Positions 36,674 through 44,394 of a DNA stretch of 64,000 nucleotides are shown here, piece after piece. Position numbers and translations under genes: made by a program. This stretch comes from Hydrocarboniphaga effusa AP103 (GTDB taxonomy: Bacteria; Pseudomonadota; Gammaproteobacteria; Nevskiales; Nevskiaceae): assembly GCF_000271305.1 (NCBI RefSeq), contig NZ_AKGD01000001.1:248001-312000 (forward strand), in the 5' to 3' direction. Numbering within the stretch: the first letter of the stretch is position 1; every line of letters begins with the position of its first letter. Under the pieces are notes generated by a model, which saw only the letters and a program-made list of their open reading frames with translations, searched no databases and was not told where the DNA came from.

Positions 36674-37998
36674 CAGTTCGATCCTTTCTGCGCGGCGAAG
36701 CGCACGATCACCTTGAGCCCGCGCCCATCGTCACCGCCGGCCAGCGTCACCGTGGCCGCATGCGCCTCGGCGATGCTGCGCACGATCGCCAGGCCCAGCC
36801 CGCTGCCGCCCGGCGGCGCATCGGGCGCGCGGTAGAAGCGATCGAACACGCGCCCGCGCTCGGCTTCCGGAATGCCCGAGCCCTGGTCGAGCACCACGAG
36901 TTCGATCGTCGATCCGGCGTTGCGCACCGACACATCGACGCGCCCGCCCTGCGGCGAATGGCGGATGGCGTTGTCGAGCAGGTTGCGCAGCAGGGTCTTG
37001 AGCGCCTCGGGCTCGCCGACGAGCACTGCTTCGGAGGCCGCGTCATCGAGCCCCAGATCGACCTGCTTGGCCTCGGCGGCAGCGTAGAGCTCGCCGATCA
37101 CCTGGCGCGCGAGTTCGGCCAGCACGAGCGGCCGGCGGAATTCGGAGCCGGCCTCCGACTCCGGCGCGTCCTGCCGGGCCAGCGCGAGCATCTGCTCGAC
37201 GAGCCGCGAGGCCCGGCCGACGCCGGATTCGAGCGCCTCGATCGCGGCGCGGCGCTCCTGCTCGCCGGCCTGGTCGAGCCCGCGCAGCTGCAGGCGCAGG
37301 GCCGTCAGCGGCGTGCGCAGCTCGTGCGCCGCGTCGGCGATGAAGCGGCGCTCGCGCTCGCGCTGGCTGCTCAGGCGGCCGAGAAGATCGTTCAGCGAGG
37401 TCACCAGCGGCCGCACCTCGGCCGGCAGGCCCCGCTCGCGCAGCGGGGCCGATTCGACGGCCGGCCGCGAGCCGACCTGTTGCGCAAGCTTGCGCAGCGG
37501 GGCGAGCACGCGGCCGACCGAGATCCAGATCACCATGCCGAGCGCCGGCATCAGCAATAGCAGCGGCAACAGCACGCGAGCGGCCAGATGCGCGGCCCGC
37601 GATTCGCGCACGCGCATCGGCTGCGCCACCTGGATCACGTTGAACGGCGTGCGCAGGCCGTAGACGCGCCATTCGCCCTCGGGCGTGCGCACGGTCGAAA
37701 ACCCCAGCGTGGTCAAGCCCGGCAGGCTCGCGTGGCGCTGCGACAGGTAGACGCGCACGCCGGTCAGGCTCCAGACCTGAACGACCAGGTCGGCCGCGGC
37801 TTCGCGCTCACCGAACTCGGGCGCGGGCTGCAGGAAGCTGCGGTCGCGCAGGGCATGCGCGGTTTCCTGCAGCTGCTGGTCGAACACGATGTCGGCCTCG
37901 GCGAGCGCCTGCCGGTACAGGAACGCCGCGCCCGCGATGCCCGTGAGCAGCACGGCCCCGAGCAGCCAGAGCAGCAGGCGCGTGCGCAGCGAGCTCAT
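36673..37998 (-). CDS. Membrane sensor histidine kinase, QseC/TctE-like
   Basis: The 441-residue kinase has two membrane helices (about residues 9-25 and 155-175) flanking a periplasmic sensor segment of about 130 residues. A HAMP-like region with the VGRVLAPLRKLAQQV motif follows, then HisKA with the phosphoacceptor ADAAHELRTPLTALRLQL. The ATPase domain has LLRNLLDNAIRHSPQGG and GGSGLGLAIVRSIAEAH. It overlaps the response regulator by 4 bp and abuts the EamA gene. The domain order fits the QseC/TctE group, which often respond to small molecules or metals. Confidence 0.93.
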   Translation of the reverse strand: MSSLRTRLLLWLLGAVLLTGIAGAAFLYRQALAEADIVFDQQLQETAHALRDRSFLQPAPEFGEREAAADLVVQVWSLTGVRVYLSQRHASLPGLTTLGFSTVRTPEGEWRVYGLRTPFNVIQVAQPMRVRESRAAHLAARVLLPLLLLMPALGMVIWISVGRVLAPLRKLAQQVGSRPAVESAPLRERGLPAEVRPLVTSLNDLLGRLSSQRERERRFIADAAHELRTPLTALRLQLRGLDQAGEQERRAAIEALESGVGRASRLVEQMLALARQDAPESEAGSEFRRPLVLAELARQVIGELYAAAEAKQVDLGLDDAASEAVLVGEPEALKTLLRNLLDNAIRHSPQGGRVDVSVRNAGSTIELVVLDQGSGIPEAERGRVFDRFYRAPDAPPGGSGLGLAIVRSIAEAHAATVTLAGGDDGRGLKVIVRFAAQKGSN

Positions 37999-38651
37999 GT
38001 CGCCACCCGCCAGCCGACCCCGCGCACGTTCTGGATGAAGCCGGCCGAGAGCTTGCGCCGCAGGCCGGACAGGTGAACGTCCACGGTATTGCTCTCCACT
38101 TCCTCGCCCCAGCCGTAGAGCCGCTCCTCGAGCTGGCTGCGCGAGAGCACCTGGCCGGGGCGTTCGAGCAGGGCCTGCAGGATCGCGAATTCGCGCGGGG
38201 ACAGCGCCAGCTCGACGCCGGCCTGCGTGGCCTTGTGCGCGGCCGGGTCGAGCAGCAGATCGCGATGCTCGATCAGCGGGCCGCTCTGCCCGCTCTTGCG
38301 CCGCACCAGGGCGCGAATGCGGGCCGCGAGCTCGTCCGGGTCGAAGGGCTTGGTCAGGTAATCGTCGGCACCGGCGTCGAGGCAGGCGACCTTGCTCGCG
38401 ATCGCGTCGCGCGCGGTGAGGATCAGCACCGGGGACGCGACACCCTGCGTGCGCAGCTGGCGCAGCACCTCGAGCCCATCGCCGCGCAGCAGCCCGAGAT
38501 CGAGCACGATCAGGTCGAAATGCTCGGTGATCGCGGCAGTCAGGGCGCCAGGTGCGTCCTGCAGCCAGTCGACCGCGTAGCCGCGGTGGCGCAACTCCGC
38601 ACGCAGGCCGCTGCCGATCATTTCGTCGTCTTCGACCAGCAGGATGCGCAC
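37995..38651 (-). CDS. OmpR-family response regulator, QseB/PmrA-like
   Basis: The 218-residue protein has a receiver domain with the phosphoacceptor in LIVLDLGLLRGDGLEVL and the KPF lysine motif, and a winged-helix DNA-binding domain with LSPREFAILQALLERPGQVLSRSQLEERLYGWGEEVESNTVDVHLSGLRRKL. It is the first gene of the operon and is divergent from rplY. Regulation of this operon by its own product is common in the family, but no repeat box is obvious in the 169-bp gap. Confidence 0.93.
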   Translation of the reverse strand: MRILLVEDDEMIGSGLRAELRHRGYAVDWLQDAPGALTAAITEHFDLIVLDLGLLRGDGLEVLRQLRTQGVASPVLILTARDAIASKVACLDAGADDYLTKPFDPDELAARIRALVRRKSGQSGPLIEHRDLLLDPAAHKATQAGVELALSPREFAILQALLERPGQVLSRSQLEERLYGWGEEVESNTVDVHLSGLRRKLSAGFIQNVRGVGWRVAT

Positions 38652-38820
38652 GATGGGCCCGATTCGTCGCTACGGAAAGCCGGCTAGCCTGCCCGGTTGC
38701 GGCCAAACGTCAAGCCCGGAGCCGCCGCGATCGGTGGCGACTTTGCGACCGCTCCCGTAGAATCCGCGCCCCCGTGGCTGGTCGCGGCTACGGGTCGTCA
38801 ACCATTTTTGGAGTTTTGCC

Positions 38821-39495
38821 ATGAAACAGAAATTCGTTATCGAAGCCGAAGCACGGTCGGCGCAGGGAACGGGTGCGAGCCGCCGTCTGCGCCACGCGGG
38901 CTCGGTCCCGGGCATCGTCTACGGCGGCAAGAAAGAGCCGCAGATGATCTCCGTCAACCACAATGAACTGTGGAAGCAGCTCAAGCTCGAGGCCTTCTAC
39001 TCGGCCATCATCACGCTGAACGTCGGCGGCGAATCCGAGCAGGTCGTGCTCAAGGATCTGCACCGTCACCCGGTTCGCGAGCAGGTTCTGCACCTCGACC
39101 TGCAGCGCATCCAGGCCGACGTCGCCCTGCGCATCCGCGTTCCGCTGCACTTCAAGGGCGGCGACGTGGCTCCGGGCGTCAAGACCGGCGGTGGCTATGT
39201 CGAGCATCTGCTGAACGAAGTCGAAGTCGAGTGCTTGCCGAAGGATCTGCCCGAAGCTTTCGAGATCGACATCTCCGGCCTCAACGTCAACGAGTCGATC
39301 CATCTCTCGCAGATCGCGCTGCCGGAAGGCGTCGCCTTCGTCGAACTCAAGCACGACAACGACCTCGCGGTCGTCGCGATCCACCTGCCGAAGGCCGCCG
39401 AAGAAGAGGAAGCCGCTCCGGCCTCCGCTGAAGTTCCGGCCGCCAACCAGAAGGCTGCGGACGCCAAGGCGGCTCCGGCTCCGAAGAAGAAGTAG
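38821..39495 (+). CDS. rplY: Large ribosomal subunit protein bL25 (Ctc type)
   Basis: The 224-residue protein is the long Ctc/TL5 form of L25, which binds 5S rRNA. It has an N-terminal 5S-binding domain with GTGASRRLRHAGSVPGIVYGG, a second beta domain and an acidic/alanine/lysine-rich tail of about 40 residues. A ggag ribosome site lies 9 nt before ATG. In related genomes rplY follows prs directly and precedes pth. Here pth follows, but prs is 14 kb upstream, so accessory genes have been inserted before it. Confidence 0.97.
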   Translation: MKQKFVIEAEARSAQGTGASRRLRHAGSVPGIVYGGKKEPQMISVNHNELWKQLKLEAFYSAIITLNVGGESEQVVLKDLHRHPVREQVLHLDLQRIQADVALRIRVPLHFKGGDVAPGVKTGGGYVEHLLNEVEVECLPKDLPEAFEIDISGLNVNESIHLSQIALPEGVAFVELKHDNDLAVVAIHLPKAAEEEEAAPASAEVPAANQKAADAKAAPAPKKK

Positions 39496-39590
39496 CAGAC
39501 CGAGCCACGCGTCGGGGCCCGGCGAAGCCGGGATCGACGCCCAGGCGAGTGTCTGCTCTCCCAGACGCGACACCAGCTCCGGCTCAACGA

Positions 39591-39620
39591 AAAGCCCTGC
39601 CTCATCGGCAGGGCTTTTTT
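39591..39620 (+). terminator. Intrinsic terminator of rplY
   Basis: The arms aaagccctgcc (39591-39601) and ggcagggcttt (39607-39617) form an 11-bp stem with a 5-nt loop and run straight into a T-run. This is a classic rho-independent terminator. It lies 96 bp past the rplY stop and about 40 bp before the pth start. Confidence 0.93.
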
Positions 39621-39661
39621 GTTAAGGTCGCCGCCTCGTCAGCAGTCTCGAAAAACACGCA

Positions 39662-40243
39662 ATGCCCGACTCGCTCTACGCCATCGTCGGCCTCGGTAAT
39701 CCAGGGCCGGAATACGCGCGCACTCGCCATAACACCGGCTTCTGGTTCGCCGATCTCGCGGCCCTGCGCTACGGCGGTAATTTCCGCACGGAATCGAAGT
39801 TCTTCGGCGAAACCGCGCGCGTGAAGATCGGCCCTGCAGACGTGCTGCTGCTCAAGCCGACCACGTTCATGAATCGCAGCGGCCAAGCCGTCTCGGCACT
39901 TGCGAATTTCTACAAGCTGACTCCGAACCAGTTGCTCGTCGCTCACGACGAACTCGATCTGCCGGCCGGCACCATGCGCCTCAAGCTTGGCGGCGGGCAC
40001 GGCGGACACAACGGCTTGCGCGACATCCACAAGTCACAGGGTGAGGCCTACCGTCGGTTGCGCATCGGCATCGGCCATCCGGGCGACAAGACGCTGGTGC
40101 TCAATTACGTCCTCGGCCGCCCTAACAAAACCGATGAGGACGCCATTCTCGATGGCCTCGGTCACTCCTTGAACGCGGTCGAAACCTGGCTCAAGGAAAG
40201 TTGGGACAAGGGCACTCAGCAGCTCCACACCGCTGCGCGCTGA
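39662..40243 (+). CDS. pth: Peptidyl-tRNA hydrolase
   Basis: Pth releases tRNA from peptidyl-tRNA that has dropped off ribosomes. The 193-residue protein shows IVGLGNPGPEYARTRHNTGF with the catalytic histidine, KPTTFMNRSGQAV, AHDELDLPAGTMRLKLGGGHGGHNGLRDI and GIGHPG. It follows rplY as in related genomes. The ychF gene that often follows pth is absent here. Confidence 0.97.
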   Translation: MPDSLYAIVGLGNPGPEYARTRHNTGFWFADLAALRYGGNFRTESKFFGETARVKIGPADVLLLKPTTFMNRSGQAVSALANFYKLTPNQLLVAHDELDLPAGTMRLKLGGGHGGHNGLRDIHKSQGEAYRRLRIGIGHPGDKTLVLNYVLGRPNKTDEDAILDGLGHSLNAVETWLKESWDKGTQQLHTAAR

Positions 40244-40258
40244 TCACCGGTCTGCGTT

Positions 40259-40414
40259 CTAGCGATCGTGCTTGTCACGTTGGCCCGTGCTGCCTTGATG
40301 TCCACCGTTGATGCTCTTCTCGCGTTCCTGCGGTGAATCCTTGCCCTGCTTCGGTTGCTCGTTTCGAGCCCGCGAAGCCTGCTTGCCGTCATCGTTTCGA
40401 TCATTGCGATTCGT
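40259..40414 (-). CDS. Possible small hydrophilic protein with ACG or lost start codon
   Basis: On the minus strand a 51-codon frame encodes a very polar, repeat-poor peptide, with sections such as NRNDRNDDGKQASRARNEQ and GGHQGSTGQRDKHDR, and ends in TAG. It looks like the small Asn/Asp/Gln/Lys-rich stress proteins of Lysobacterales. The perfect ribosome site aggagg (40420-40425 on the complementary strand) stands 5 nt before an ACG codon, with no ATG, GTG or TTG upstream in frame. Either ACG is used as a weak start or the gene has lost its ATG by one T-to-C change. Confidence 0.35.
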   Translation of the reverse strand, partial: TNRNDRNDDGKQASRARNEQPKQGKDSPQEREKSINGGHQGSTGQRDKHDR

Positions 40415-40579
40415 CGTCGCCTCCTGAGTTTTTTGCGTTTCAAGAAGCGTCGATGCTCGGCCAGCACGCGTGTACGCGCCCTGACTTGAATGCTGAAAAA
40501 GCGGCCGTTTGAAGCCTGCGACGATTCAGCACGTGCGCCTAATCTTGGAGCCCTCAATAGCCAGCCAGGAGGGCAAGCC

Positions 40580-41134
40580 ATGAGCCTGATGAATCCGCGT
40601 TCTTCCACGCATGCGATCAAGTTGCTCGAAACCGATCATCGCGAAGTCGATGCCATGTTCGAGGCGTTCGAGAAAGCCACAACCGGCCCCGATCAAACCG
40701 AAATCGTCAGCCGCATCTGCAAGGCGCTCGCCATTCATACCGAACTCGAAGAGCGCATCTTTTACCCGGAGTCGCGCAACGTGCTGAAGAGCGACGGCCA
40801 GGATCAGGTCGATGAAGCCTATGTCGAGCACGCGAGTCTCAAGGGCCTGATCCAGCGGCTCGATGGCATGCGCGCGAACGAGCCGCTGTTCAAGGCTTAC
40901 GTGACTGTACTGAAGGAATACGTGCAGCATCACGTCAAGGAAGAAGAGAAGGACTACTTTCCCGATGTGGAAAAGACCTCGCTCGATCTCGAAGCGATCG
41001 GCCAGCGCATGCTCGTTCTGAAAGAGCAGCTCATGACGCAGCTGCGCGACGAGGGCAGCCCTCGCGGCGTGGTGCGCGCCAAGCTCATCGAGTCGCAACC
41101 GCTGCCGCAGCGCGCGATGAAAAAAGCGGCCTGA
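40580..41134 (+). CDS. Hemerythrin-like HHE-domain protein
   Basis: The 184-residue protein has hemerythrin HHE motifs for a di-iron site: LETDHREVDAMFEAFE, AIHTELEERIFYPE, EAYVEHASLKGLI and VQHHVKEEEKDYFPDVE. Such cytoplasmic proteins bind oxygen or nitric oxide or protect against them. A perfect aggaggg ribosome site sets the start at 40580; the open frame upstream to 40490 lacks family features. The basic, flexible tail after residue 140 is unusual. It is convergent with the PfpI gene. Confidence 0.9.
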   Translation: MSLMNPRSSTHAIKLLETDHREVDAMFEAFEKATTGPDQTEIVSRICKALAIHTELEERIFYPESRNVLKSDGQDQVDEAYVEHASLKGLIQRLDGMRANEPLFKAYVTVLKEYVQHHVKEEEKDYFPDVEKTSLDLEAIGQRMLVLKEQLMTQLRDEGSPRGVVRAKLIESQPLPQRAMKKAA

Positions 41135-41152
41135 TCGATTCGGGCGCTTCAC

Positions 41153-41184
41153 AAGTGGGTTAGCGCCAGCGCGCTAACCCACTT
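41153..41184. terminator. Bidirectional terminator between hemerythrin-like and PfpI genes
   Basis: A perfect 14-bp stem has arms aagtgggttagcgc (41153-41166) and gcgctaacccactt (41171-41184) with loop cagc, and ttg follows. The A/T ends on each side suit both directions. It sits between convergent genes. Confidence 0.9.
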
Positions 41185-41188
41185 TTGT

Positions 41189-41818
41189 TCATGCGCTAAA
41201 AAGGCGGTCAGCAGCGGGCTGCCGACCTGCCCTGTTCGTACTACGCTGCTTCTTCTGCTTCGAGTCGATGCCGAGCTGCTTGATCAGTGCGTCGACGAAA
41301 GCCGGAATATCGTCCGGCTTGCGGCTCGTGATGATCGGGCCATCGACGATGACCTCCGCATCGGCCCATTGCGCGCCCGCATTGCTCAGGTCGTTCTTGA
41401 GCGAGGGCCAGCTCGTCATGCGCTTGCCTTTCGCAAGGCCGGCGTCGATCAGGGTCCACGGGCCATGGCAGATCGCCGCGATCGGCCGGCCGGTCTGGCC
41501 GAACGCGCGAATGAAGTCGATGGCCCGTGGCTCGAGCCTGAGCTTGTCCGGGTTGATCTGCCCGCCCGGCAATACGAGCGCCTCGTAGTCCTGAACCTTC
41601 GCGTCGTCGACCTTGCGATCGACGCGGACGGTCTCACCCCAATCGGTGAATTTCCAGGCCTTGATCTCGCCGGGGTTGGCGGTCTTGGCCGGGGCCAGCA
41701 CCTCGACCTCGAGGCCGGCCTGCTCGAGCAGCTGCCTGGGCCCCAAGAGCTCGTCCTGCTCGAAGCCGTCGGTGGCGAGAATGGCGATTTTCCTGCGTAC
41801 TGGGGTCTTGTCGTTCAT
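41189..41818 (-). CDS. PfpI/DJ-1 family type-1 glutamine amidotransferase-like protein
   Basis: The 209-residue protein has the DJ-1/PfpI fold: KIAILATDGFEQDELLGPRQLL at the start, YEALVLPGGQINPDKLR in the middle, and the nucleophile elbow PIAAICHGPWTLIDAG with its cysteine and histidine. Members act as peptidases, glyoxalases/deglycases or chaperones under stress. The region after about residue 170 is a basic tail beyond the usual length of 170-180 residues. The start at 41818 is the ATG of MNDKTPVRRK. It is transcribed alone. Confidence 0.9.
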   Translation of the reverse strand: MNDKTPVRRKIAILATDGFEQDELLGPRQLLEQAGLEVEVLAPAKTANPGEIKAWKFTDWGETVRVDRKVDDAKVQDYEALVLPGGQINPDKLRLEPRAIDFIRAFGQTGRPIAAICHGPWTLIDAGLAKGKRMTSWPSLKNDLSNAGAQWADAEVIVDGPIITSRKPDDIPAFVDALIKQLGIDSKQKKQRSTNRAGRQPAADRLFSA

Positions 41819-42053
41819 GTCGTGCTCCTTGCGTTTTTACGATGCGCATCCGTGCGCAGCCGATCGGTTGCAATAGACGTTCCGGCTCGCACGCGGACGT
41901 AAACGCCGCAAAAAGGCGCCGACTCGCCCGCAAGCCGCACGACTATCGAAGCCCGATCGTGCAGGCTGATCCGCCGCGCCATGCGCTCCCGGTCGACAGG
42001 AATACTCACTACACTAGCCCGCAGCCCGCAGCCTTCCGGAACATGAGCACGCC

Positions 42054-42284
42054 ATGAGTACGCCGATCGTCCTTCCCAAGCTCGGTTTTTCGATGACCGA
42101 AGGAACGCTCGCCGATTGGCTCGTCGCCGACGGCGCGGCGGTGATGCAGGGACAGTTGCTGTATTCGCTCGAAAGCGACAAATCCATACAGGACATCGAG
42201 GCTCCCGCCTCGGGCAGGCTCAAGATTCTGCACGCCGCAGGCGCCGCGTATCCGGTCGGAACCAAGCTCGGCGAGATCGTCTGA
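42054..42284 (+). CDS. Stand-alone lipoyl/biotinyl carrier domain protein
   Basis: The 76-residue protein is a single lipoyl domain. It has LPKLGFSMTEGTLADWLVADGAAVMQGQ, the lipoylation hairpin with lysine in ESDKSIQDIEAPASG, and LHAAGAAYPVGTKLGEIV. It resembles the E2 lipoyl domain of 2-oxoacid dehydrogenases, but no dehydrogenase genes are adjacent. It may be a free carrier served by distant enzymes. An 11-bp sequence spanning the start codon is duplicated just upstream (42043-42053), giving a 4-codon frame MSTP ending at TGA that overlaps the true ATG. Confidence 0.85.
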   Translation: MSTPIVLPKLGFSMTEGTLADWLVADGAAVMQGQLLYSLESDKSIQDIEAPASGRLKILHAAGAAYPVGTKLGEIV

Positions 42285-42433
42285 GCCGGCGTTGCACGGT
42301 CGCAGGATCATGGTTGCCGAGCGGTCGCGTCGGCCGCCGCGGTGGCGCCAAGCACAAAATCGATTACAGCCGCAATCTCGCTCAGCTTCCGTTCAAGCTT
42401 TAAGCTTGCGTTTTTAAAGTACCGCGAGCTCCC

Positions 42434-43060
42434 ATGTTCGGACGCCTGATGCCCCGCGAGGGCAAATTCTTCGACTATTTCAGCCAGCATGCCGACCAGA
42501 TCGTGCTCGGGGCCGAGCAGCTCACCGCGCTGATGCGGGCCGAGCATGAGCTCGACGAGCGCAAGCGCAACATCGAGAACATCGAGCATCGGGCCGACAA
42601 GATCACCTCGCAGACGATGCAGCTGCTGCATCAGACCTTCATCACTCCGCTCGACCGCGACGAGATCCATCAGCTGATCACCAAGATGGACGACATCCTC
42701 GATCTCATGGAGGACGTCTCGCAGTGCATGTTCCTGTACGACATCCGCGCGGTCACCGATGAGGCGCGCGCGCTCGCCGACCTCTGCCTCACCAGCACGC
42801 AGAAGGTCAAGGAAGCGGTGGACCTGCTCAGCAATCTCAAGAACGCCAAGCGCATTCTCGAGCTCTGCAACGAGGTCGACCGCCTCGAAGGCGATGCCGA
42901 CCACGTCATGCGCAGCGCCATGGCCAAGCTGTTCCGAGGTGAGGCCGACGCCAAGCAGCTGTTCAAGCTCAAGGAGATCTACCAGCTGCTCGAATCGGTG
43001 ACCGACCGCTGCCAGGACGTTGCCAACATCATCGAAGGCATCGTGATCGAGAACGGCTGA
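42434..43060 (+). CDS. DUF47 (PhoU-like) accessory protein of Pit transporter
   Basis: The 208-residue protein is all-helical and belongs to the DUF47/PhoU-like group, with FFDYFSQHADQIVLGAEQL, EHRADKITSQTMQLLHQTFITPLDRDEIHQL and VDRLEGDADHVMRSAMAKLF. These proteins are usually encoded with low-affinity phosphate transporters and modulate them. Its stop overlaps the pit start (TGATG), which couples translation. A 15-bp caagctttaagcttg palindrome with a T-run precedes it, probably ending the lipoyl-domain transcript. Confidence 0.93.
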   Translation: MFGRLMPREGKFFDYFSQHADQIVLGAEQLTALMRAEHELDERKRNIENIEHRADKITSQTMQLLHQTFITPLDRDEIHQLITKMDDILDLMEDVSQCMFLYDIRAVTDEARALADLCLTSTQKVKEAVDLLSNLKNAKRILELCNEVDRLEGDADHVMRSAMAKLFRGEADAKQLFKLKEIYQLLESVTDRCQDVANIIEGIVIENG

Positions 43061-44058
43061 TGAGCGTCAGCATGGAAGTTCTCGTGCTGCTGATCGCAGC
43101 GGCACTGCTGTTCGATTTCATGAACGGCTTTCACGACGCGGCCAATTCGATCGCCACCATCGTCTCCACCGGCGCAATGTCGCCGCAGGCCGCGATCATC
43201 TGGGCCGCCGGATTCAACTTCATCGCCTTCGCTTTCTTCGGCTCACACGTCGCCGCGACCATCGGCAAGGGCGTCGTCGACCCGAACATCGTCGACACCT
43301 ATGTCGTCTTCGGCGCCCTGTTCGGGGCGATCTGCTGGAACGTCATCACCTGGTACTTCGGCATTCCATCGAGCTCCTCGCACGCGCTGATCGGGGGACT
43401 CGCGGGCTCGGCGATCGCCAAGGGCGGCACCGGCTCGCTGGTGTCGGCAGGCTTTCTCAAGACCGCAGCGGCCATCGTGCTGTCACCGCTGCTGGGCTTT
43501 CTGCTCGCAGCCGCGCTGATGATCGCGATCGCCTGGATTTTCTTCCGCACCTCGCCTCGCCGCGTCGAGCGCACCTTCAACCGCCTGCAGTTCGTCTCGG
43601 CGGCGCTCTACAGCCTCGGCCACGGCAGCAACGACGCGCAGAAGACCATGGGCATCATCTGGCTGCTGCTGATGGTCTCGGGTGCGCTGCAGAAAGATGC
43701 GGACCTGCCGTTCTGGGTCGTCATCAGCTGCCAGACGGCGATGGGTCTCGGCACGCTGTTCGGCGGCTGGCGCATCGTCAAGACCATGGGCATGCGCATC
43801 ACCAAGCTGCGCCCGGTCGGCGGCTTCTGCGCATCGGCGAGCGGGGCGGCGACGCTGTTCCTGGCCACCGGACTCGGCGTACCGGTGTCGACCACGCACA
43901 CGATCACCGGGGCTATCGTCGGCGTCGGCGCTTCGCGCAAGCTCTCGGCGGTGCGCTGGGGCGTGGCCGGCAACATCGTCTGGGCCTGGATCTTCACGAT
44001 TCCGGCGGCGGCGTTCTTGTCCGCGATCGCCTGGGAAGTGGCACACGTGGTGTTCTGA
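43060..44058 (+). CDS. pit: PiT-family inorganic phosphate transporter
   Basis: The 332-residue membrane protein has two PiT signature copies: FDFMNGFHDAANSIATIVSTGAMSP near the N terminus and LYSLGHGSNDAQKTMGIIW in the middle. About ten membrane helices are evident, with GVPVSTTHTITGAIVGVG in the C-terminal half. It imports phosphate or metal-phosphate by ion symport. It is translationally coupled with the DUF47 gene. This is the second phosphorus-uptake system in the window, with the phn cluster. Confidence 0.95.
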   Translation: MSVSMEVLVLLIAAALLFDFMNGFHDAANSIATIVSTGAMSPQAAIIWAAGFNFIAFAFFGSHVAATIGKGVVDPNIVDTYVVFGALFGAICWNVITWYFGIPSSSSHALIGGLAGSAIAKGGTGSLVSAGFLKTAAAIVLSPLLGFLLAAALMIAIAWIFFRTSPRRVERTFNRLQFVSAALYSLGHGSNDAQKTMGIIWLLLMVSGALQKDADLPFWVVISCQTAMGLGTLFGGWRIVKTMGMRITKLRPVGGFCASASGAATLFLATGLGVPVSTTHTITGAIVGVGASRKLSAVRWGVAGNIVWAWIFTIPAAAFLSAIAWEVAHVVF

Positions 44059-44394
44059 AGCCACCGGCCGGACGACGCGCTGCGTCACCTGATCGGCCAC
44101 TCAACTGACACGATTCGTCGCGATACGCGGGCGAACCGGCGCTCTGGGATTCAAAACCCGCAAGCCGGCGATTCCGTCCATCCGAGCCCAATCGCCGGCC
44201 ATCCGCGGCCTGCCCGGTGTATCGCGCCTTCTGACGCACTGCGGCATTCGATCGCGGTGAGCGCAAACCCCAATTGCAACAAGCTCTTGCATCGCCCGGC
44301 GGCACCGGCAGGCCACGGCCTGCCGGTGCACGCCTGATGCGGCCAGATGAAACCGTGCTCAGGATTCGAGAACGGGGTTTGAACGTCGATCGCC
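44059..44394. other. Intergenic gap after pit with a 13-bp inverted repeat
   Basis: No gene is visible in these 336 bases. At 44302-44314 and 44317-44329 the arms gcaccggcaggcc and ggcctgccggtgc pair perfectly with almost no loop. The hairpin lies upstream of the transglutaminase-like gene and has no T-run. Promoters for that gene may be here, but none is clear. Confidence 0.6.

Noticed and set aside
24712..38820. The prs-rplY block as a tRNA-Gln-integrated island
   Set aside because: No copy of the tRNA-Gln 3' end was found near rplY, and the block is separated from the tRNA by prs, so tRNA-site integration is not supported.
40216..40620. A 134-codon minus-strand frame between pth and the hemerythrin-like gene
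   Set aside because: Composition is Arg/Thr/Ala-rich without pattern. A different frame in the same stretch (40259-40414) has better protein-like composition and ribosome-site spacing.
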